46,380 bases of DNA from an uncultured Bifidobacterium sp. (GTDB lineage: Bacteria > Actinomycetota > Actinomycetes > Actinomycetales > Bifidobacteriaceae), in the NCBI GenBank assembly GCA_937874315.1, contig CALNAE010000033.1, positions 1 through 46,380 of the forward strand. The letters run 5' to 3'. The translations under genes and the position numbers were made by a program. Shown here one piece after another: positions 41,533-46,380 of the stretch; within the stretch, counting starts at the first letter, position 1; the number at the start of each line of letters is the position of its first letter. The notes beneath the pieces are model-generated. The model was not told the origin of the DNA and ran no database searches. It was given only the letters and a program-made list of their open reading frames with translations.

Positions 41533-42963
41533 TTACAACCACTCGTCCGGTTCGACGCCCTGCGGTCCCACGTATTCGCCGTTCGGCACATAACTCGGTC
41601 GTCCCTGATCCTCGAGCACCGCGTCACCGTAGAAGGCGACGTTCTGTCCGAACGTCCAATCGCCGTGGACGGTAACGGAATTCGCGGCGGCCAGAGATGG
41701 CATCGAGTAAGGGAAACGTTCGTTGAAATCGGTGATGTGCTTGTAATATCGCGGATCCAGAGACACCGCAGGGAAGAGATAATTGCCGTCCTCCATTTCG
41801 TAGGAATCCGTCAGATGGAAACGATCTGAGCGCATGATGAACAGGTCGTCGGTCGTTTTGACGGGGAGGAAACGCATCCGATCTACCTGTACGCAGATCG
41901 CGCCGTCGAACAGAGCGATTGCGGCGCCCATGGCAGTCTCCAGCTGGATGACGCGTGGACTGCGCTCATCCGTGGGGTCGACGGTTTTGTAGTTGCGGAT
42001 CACCGGCAACGGCAACACGCCGTGATATTGCTCGAGCTTCGCCTTCAACGCGTCGACGCGGATCCAGATGCTGTTCGTGTTGAAGTAGGGATGTTTGACG
42101 ATGTCCTGGGCCGCGTCCTTGTCCTCGTCCTTGACCTGGGTCATCTCCCGGAGCATCAGTCGTCCGGTTCGCCTATCGCGGACGATATGCCCACCCTTGC
42201 GGTCCGCCTCCGTCCGCGTCGCGACCTCGACCATGAATGGGGCTCCGGTGTTCTCGAAATGCTGGGCCAGGGTCCGCGACGGCCTGGCACCGAGATTGTC
42301 GGAATTCGAAATGAACAGATACTTGAATCCACGCTGCTCCAGCACGTCGAGCAACCCCGATTCCCAGATGCTCGAATAGACGTCGCCGTGCCCGGGAGGG
42401 CACCATTCCAGAGTCGGATCGTCTGGGAATGATACGGGTTCCCCCGTTGTCACGTCGAGTTTCGGCTCCTGATGCTGCATGATCTCCATGGGGACATCCG
42501 CTTGCTGGAAGGCGCCGTTCGATCTCAGCACATGCATGGTGTCCGCCGAGGTGCGGAAGGAATTCATGAAGGTGAGAGGCAGTTCCACGTTGAGACGTGT
42601 GCGGGCGGTGAGGACCTGACCGACGATGATGTCGATGAACCGCATCTGCCGTGCCTTGTGGCGGCGCACGGGGATGAGCGATTTTGCGGATTCAAGCCCC
42701 ATGGAGGTCCCCAATCCCCCGTTGAGCTTGAGAAACGCTGTTTTGGCGAAGGCATCGATCGCCTTGGTGTGATTGATGGTCGCGTAGACATCATGGAAGC
42801 TCGGGATGCCGGTCAACGGCTCCACGTCCTGTTCCCGGATCCAGGCACTTGCGGCGTCGTGCCGCCAGGTATCGATCATCGTCTGAAATTGGTTGATCGA
42901 CAATTCACTCATCGAGCGCTCGCGCATCTTCTCCGCCGAGTGTTGGAAGACACTCTCTGCCAT
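41533..42963 (-). CDS. ugpA: UTP-glucose-1-phosphate uridylyltransferase, UGP2-type
   Basis: A 476-residue enzyme making UDP-glucose from UTP and glucose-1-phosphate. K-L-N-G-G-L-G-T-S-M-G near residue 78 and A-K-S-L-I-P-V-R are the nucleotide-binding and catalytic stretches of the eukaryote-like UDPGP family, not GalU. S-N-S-D-N-L-G near 241 and F-N-T-N-S-I-W near 316 are further family marks. In bifidobacteria this type serves the Leloir-like galactose route. AGAAGGGACTGAAC precedes the ATG. The gap 41365-41532 holds the pafBC promoter region; I see no certain element beyond an AT-rich TATAAC at 41396-41391. Confidence 0.93.
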   Translation of the reverse strand: MAESVFQHSAEKMRERSMSELSINQFQTMIDTWRHDAASAWIREQDVEPLTGIPSFHDVYATINHTKAIDAFAKTAFLKLNGGLGTSMGLESAKSLIPVRRHKARQMRFIDIIVGQVLTARTRLNVELPLTFMNSFRTSADTMHVLRSNGAFQQADVPMEIMQHQEPKLDVTTGEPVSFPDDPTLEWCPPGHGDVYSSIWESGLLDVLEQRGFKYLFISNSDNLGARPSRTLAQHFENTGAPFMVEVATRTEADRKGGHIVRDRRTGRLMLREMTQVKDEDKDAAQDIVKHPYFNTNSIWIRVDALKAKLEQYHGVLPLPVIRNYKTVDPTDERSPRVIQLETAMGAAIALFDGAICVQVDRMRFLPVKTTDDLFIMRSDRFHLTDSYEMEDGNYLFPAVSLDPRYYKHITDFNERFPYSMPSLAAANSVTVHGDWTFGQNVAFYGDAVLEDQGRPSYVPNGEYVGPQGVEPDEWL

Positions 42964-42996
42964 GTTCAGTCCCTTCTGGATAGGCCAACGGGCACC

Positions 42997-43027
42997 ATTG
43001 TAACCCCTGTTTCCTAACGCTCAGCAA
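42997..43027 (-). promoter_or_regulatory. Candidate promoter of the uridylyltransferase gene
   Basis: On the minus strand TTGCTG (43027-43022), a 19-base spacer and TACAAT (43002-42997) lie about 35 bases before the start codon. The spacer is two bases longer than ideal. A second possible -10, TATAAC, lies further upstream. Confidence 0.3.
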
Positions 43028-43145
43028 CGTCTGGTCCAGTGGTTATAAGGTAGCACCGGCACATTTTCGGAATACATATAACCCGTGAACCCGCTATTAC
43101 GAAGTTATTGGTCGAAGTCGATAGACCTCGGCGATCCAAGATATG

Positions 43146-43219
<74 letters not shown>

Positions 43220-43272
43220 AACGGTGTTTCACGCACCGAGAAGATAACTTAGCACATATCGATGCCGTGTGG

Positions 43273-43326
43273 CAAACGACTCGCGGAATGGACGCAAAAG
43301 GCGCCACGGATTCCGCGAGTCGTTTG
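43273..43326. terminator. 17-bp perfect inverted repeat after cmk-der
   Basis: CAAACGACTCGCGGAAT (43273-43289) and its exact complement (43310-43326) are separated by 20 bases, starting 15 bases beyond the cmk-der stop. It probably ends that transcript and isolates the tRNA gene. No T-run follows on the minus strand. Confidence 0.75.
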
Positions 43327-43340
43327 GTCGGCGAATGTGT

Positions 43341-45476
43341 CTACTTACGTTGCTTCTTCTCGCGGATATGCACCGATATCTGCATGGGAGTTCCCTCGAA
43401 TCCGAATTGTTCGCGTAACGAACGTTCGATGAAACGGCGGTAGCCGTGTTCGAGGAATCCGGTGGCGAAGATGACGAAACGTGGCGGCCGCGTGGATGCC
43501 TGCGTGGCGAAGAGAATTCTCGGCTGCCTGCCGCCGCGCAATGGGTGGGGATGAGCCGACTGGATCGTGCCCAGGAAGGAATTCAACTTCCCGGTCGGGA
43601 TGCGCTTGTCCCAGGAGGCCAGCGCCTCGTCCATGGCCGCGGACAAACGGTTGGTATGCCAGCCGGTCAGAGCCGAGAGATTGACCCGGCGGGCCCAGGT
43701 GACCCGTTCGAATTCCGTCTGCCACAGCCGTTCGATGCGTTGACGGTCGAATTCGTCCATCAAGTCCCATTTGTTGAAGACGAGGACGATGGCACGACCG
43801 GCGTCCACCGCCTGACTCATGACCTTGAGATCCTGATCCGAAATCGGCTGTGAGGCGTCGAACAGGATCAGCGCGAGTTCCGAACGCTCGATCGCAGCCT
43901 GCGTGCGCAGCGAGGAATAATACTCCGCTCCGGAGAGCTTATGAACCCTGCGCTTGATGCCGGCGGTGTCGATGAACAGCCATCGTTTGTCATCGATGTC
44001 GATCACTTCGTCCACCGGATCCCTCGTGGTACCGGCCAGATCGTTGACCACGGAGCGTTCCTCGTGGGCGAGCTCATTGAGCAGCGAAGACTTGCCCACA
44101 TTGGGCCTGCCCACCAACGCAACGCGTCGCAGACCGGCCGGTGTTAGGAAGCCCGAGGTTTTGTCGGCTTTTTTGAGCGTTTCGATGGCGATGTCAAGGA
44201 GATCTCCCACTCCCCGACCGTGCATGGCGGAGATCGGGTACGGCTCGCCGAGGCCGAGCTTCCAGAATTCCGCCGCCATGTACTCCCCCGAGTAATCGTC
44301 GATCTTGTTGACCGCGACGATCACCGGTTTGCCCGCGGCACGCAGCATTCGCACGATATGCTCGTCGGTCGCCGTCACGCCCACCTGTCCATCGACGACC
44401 AACACCACCGCGTCGCTCAGACGCACGGCTATCTGCGCCTGAGCGGCGATGGCCGATTCGATGCCCTCGACATCGGCCTCCCATCCTCCGGTGTCGACGA
44501 CCTTGAAATCGTTGCCGGCCCACTCGGCGTCGTAACTCACGCGATCACGGGTCACGCCCGGCTGGTCCTCGACAACGGCGAGGCGCTGACCGAGGATGCG
44601 GTTGACGAGCGTGGATTTGCCGACGTTCGGCCTCCCGACGACGGCCAAAACGCCGACGGCCTTGGAATCGGCCTGATGTTCGGCCGGTTGATGCTCGGCA
44701 TCCGAAACCAGGCGCCGCTCATGCTCGTCAAGCTCGTATCCCTCAAGATTGGCCGCATAGGTGCGGTAATCCTGTTCCTCGATGGCGTCTTGAACCAAGG
44801 AGATCAATGCATCCAGGGTCTCTTCGAAGGAAAGATCCGAATTGTCCAGCGTCGTCACGCCCTGATCCGCAGTCAGGAAACTGGTCACCTTGGAGTCGGC
44901 CTTGTCCCGGGCGGCCACGTTGTCCGCACCCGTGCTGCCGTTGCCCGCGCTCTGCCCGCTGCGTCGAGCCTGTCTGACCTCTTCGCGCGCGGTGAGCAGC
45001 ACCCGTACTTCGGCGTCGGGCGCGACGACCGTGGTGATGTCGCGTCCCTCCGCCACGATGCCTTTGCCATGGGAATATGAACCGTCATCGCGTTCGCGTT
45101 CGATGTAGGCCCGCTGGGCGGCGATGAGCACATGCCGTACGGGAATGATGCCCGATACGGCGGAGACATGCGAGGAGACGGCGGTGGAGCGAATCTCCTG
45201 ACTGATATCCACGCCATCGGCCGTCACGGTGGGGTTGTTCGGGTCCACGCCGATGTCGAAATGATCAGCCGTGAAGAAATCCGCAACCGTCTCCGTGATC
45301 AGCTGTTCATCGAGCTCATCCGCATCGAGATCGATGCCCTGGTGCAGGCACCACCAGGTGCAGGCACGATACATGGCGCCGGTATCGAGATAGGCGAAAT
45401 CGAAGTACGCGGCGAGCGCCTTCGAAGTACTGGATTTGCCCACGCCCGCAGGGCCGTCGATGGCGACTCGTATCAC
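43341..45476 (-). CDS. cmk-der: Fused cytidylate kinase / GTPase Der
   Basis: A 711-residue fusion. Residues 1 to about 232 are CMP kinase (P-loop G-P-A-G-V-G-K-S-S near 8-16, D-T-G-A-M-Y-R, E-G-R-D-I), making CDP and dCDP. After a 40-residue acidic linker, residues about 275-711 are Der, a ribosome-assembly GTPase with two G domains (G-R-P-N-V-G-K-S-T at 281-289 and G-R-P-N-V-G-K-S-S further on) and a KH-like C-terminal domain. The GTG start at 45476 overlaps the upstream TGA and follows AAGGAGGTGGGACT. The two enzymes are neighbours in many actinobacteria; fusion is known in bifidobacteria. Confidence 0.95.
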   Translation of the reverse strand: MIRVAIDGPAGVGKSSTSKALAAYFDFAYLDTGAMYRACTWWCLHQGIDLDADELDEQLITETVADFFTADHFDIGVDPNNPTVTADGVDISQEIRSTAVSSHVSAVSGIIPVRHVLIAAQRAYIERERDDGSYSHGKGIVAEGRDITTVVAPDAEVRVLLTAREEVRQARRSGQSAGNGSTGADNVAARDKADSKVTSFLTADQGVTTLDNSDLSFEETLDALISLVQDAIEEQDYRTYAANLEGYELDEHERRLVSDAEHQPAEHQADSKAVGVLAVVGRPNVGKSTLVNRILGQRLAVVEDQPGVTRDRVSYDAEWAGNDFKVVDTGGWEADVEGIESAIAAQAQIAVRLSDAVVLVVDGQVGVTATDEHIVRMLRAAGKPVIVAVNKIDDYSGEYMAAEFWKLGLGEPYPISAMHGRGVGDLLDIAIETLKKADKTSGFLTPAGLRRVALVGRPNVGKSSLLNELAHEERSVVNDLAGTTRDPVDEVIDIDDKRWLFIDTAGIKRRVHKLSGAEYYSSLRTQAAIERSELALILFDASQPISDQDLKVMSQAVDAGRAIVLVFNKWDLMDEFDRQRIERLWQTEFERVTWARRVNLSALTGWHTNRLSAAMDEALASWDKRIPTGKLNSFLGTIQSAHPHPLRGGRQPRILFATQASTRPPRFVIFATGFLEHGYRRFIERSLREQFGFEGTPMQISVHIREKKQRK

Positions 45477-46246
45477 AGTCCCACCTCCTTGGACAGTGAG
45501 CGGACCTCGGTGATCGACAGGACGCGATAGGAACCGGGTTTGAGATCGCCGAGCTTGATCGGCCCTATCTGGGTGCGCACCAATCGCTTGACGGGGAATC
45601 CGACCGCGCCGAAAATACGGCGTACGATACGGTTCTTGCCCGAGTGCAGCACGACCTTGACGATGGTGGTGTCCCTGTTCCCATCGATGATGGCGCAATG
45701 GTCGAGTCTGATCACGCCGTCATCGAGTCTGACGCCCTGTGACACCAGCCGACGGCAGACATTGCCGCCGATCCTGCCTTCCAATGTGGCGATATAGGTC
45801 TTCTCCACCTCGTACTTGGGGTGCATGACATGCTGACTGAGTTCTCCGTCATTGGTCATCAGGATAAGGCCTTCGGAATCGTAGTCCAACCGTCCCATAT
45901 GGAAGATGCGCTCGTATTTGTCACCGACGATGTCGCGCAGCGTGAATCGCCCCTTCGGATCGTCCATGGTGCTCAACACGCGTTTTGGCTTGTTGAGGGC
46001 GAGTGTAACATGCCGGTTGTCGAGGCGGATACGCGATCCATCGACCCTGATCTGTTGTTCGGAAGGGTCGACTCGCGTTCCCAGCTCGGTGGTGAGTTCA
46101 CCATCGACTTCAACGCGCCCCTCCTGAATGATCTGTTCACACTTACGACGTGAGCCGAAACCGGCCTGAGCCAGCAGTTTCTGCAGTCGTATTCCTTCGT
46201 TCTTCTGGATATGCGCCTTCTCGGCGCGTGAATATGCGTTCGGCAT
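45473..46246 (-). CDS. rluB: 23S rRNA/16S rRNA pseudouridine synthase (RluB/RsuA family)
   Basis: A 257-residue enzyme isomerising uridine in rRNA. An S4 RNA-binding domain (about 18-75, R-L-Q-K-L-L-A-Q-A-G-F-G-S-R-R) is followed by the catalytic domain with G-R-L-D-Y-D-S-E-G-L, catalytic Asp121. Length fits RluB of Gram-positive bacteria, where it usually follows scpB and precedes cmk-der; scpB would lie beyond the right edge. GGGAGAACG precedes the ATG. It overlaps the cmk-der start by four bases. Beyond 46246 to the window end I see no gene. Confidence 0.92.
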   Translation of the reverse strand: MPNAYSRAEKAHIQKNEGIRLQKLLAQAGFGSRRKCEQIIQEGRVEVDGELTTELGTRVDPSEQQIRVDGSRIRLDNRHVTLALNKPKRVLSTMDDPKGRFTLRDIVGDKYERIFHMGRLDYDSEGLILMTNDGELSQHVMHPKYEVEKTYIATLEGRIGGNVCRRLVSQGVRLDDGVIRLDHCAIIDGNRDTTIVKVVLHSGKNRIVRRIFGAVGFPVKRLVRTQIGPIKLGDLKPGSYRVLSITEVRSLSKEVGL

Positions 46247-46380
46247 CGTTCTCCCAACGTGGCCTGGGCCCGCATGATCGTGTCATGTGGCCTTGTACGT
46301 AATGTAGTTGTGGCATATGCGACGTGACATCCACAGCCGTCGATGCATAGCCGTGTCCAGCATATCGCATGCCATATATC

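Overview
The window is about 46 kb of moderately GC-rich chromosomal DNA with no detectable phage, insertion sequence or CRISPR. It reads as core genome of an actinobacterium of the family Bifidobacteriaceae, most likely Bifidobacterium or a close relative. The grounds are actinobacterial markers (RbpA, GarA, a Rv1828/FtsR-type MerR protein, GuaB3, HelY, a PafBC-type regulator, DUF881/DUF1290 proteins) together with features I associate with bifidobacteria: a fused Cmk-Der, a fused TrpC-TrpB, a eukaryote-like NADP isocitrate dehydrogenase and a UGP2-type UTP-glucose-1-phosphate uridylyltransferase. The species cannot be fixed from the sequence.

Layout. (1) 1-3830: minus-strand metal ABC importer (binding lipoprotein, ATPase, two permeases) behind an AT-rich dyad that looks like a metal-repressor operator. 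(2) 3917-7733: alpha/beta hydrolase, secreted M23-family protein, and the first of two long-chain acyl-CoA synthetases. (3) 7771-10871, minus: an orphan sugar-binding-like lipoprotein with long serine-rich inserts, then icd. (4) 11059-15572: guaB3, a Rv3235-like protein, a second acyl-CoA synthetase with a repetitive tail, and a peptide deformylase. (5) 15790-21418: rpsB-tsf-pyrH-frr-cdsA-rlmN. (6) 21557-30644: interleaved histidine and tryptophan genes (hisF, hisI, trpE, trpCB fusion, trpA, then lgt, rpe, hisE, hisG). (7) 30655-34997: pgsA, DUF881, DUF1290, DUF881, garA, ftsR and a small membrane protein; as I recall it, this is the order of mycobacterial Rv1822-Rv1828 without gcvH. (8) 35146-46246, minus: HAD phosphatase, rbpA, helY, a small membrane protein, a fused PafBC-like regulator, the uridylyltransferase gene, tRNA-Pro(GGG), cmk-der and a 23S pseudouridine synthase.

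How the genes fit together. Most are housekeeping: translation start-up and recycling, phospholipid head-group activation, lipoprotein maturation, amino-acid and nucleotide synthesis, transcription and DNA-damage control. Many adjacent genes overlap by 1 to 4 bases, so translational coupling is common. Several genes without a good ribosome-binding site have a TANNNT hexamer 6 or 7 bases before the start codon, which fits leaderless transcription and helped in choosing starts.

I found no convincing new multi-gene system. The observations most worth a second look are the tandem dyads in front of ftsR, the leaderless-promoter set, the orphan serine-rich binding lipoprotein, the manganese-like ligand set of the metal importer, the pafBC-helY arrangement with an unknown membrane protein between them, and the DnaA-box-like pair after guaB3.
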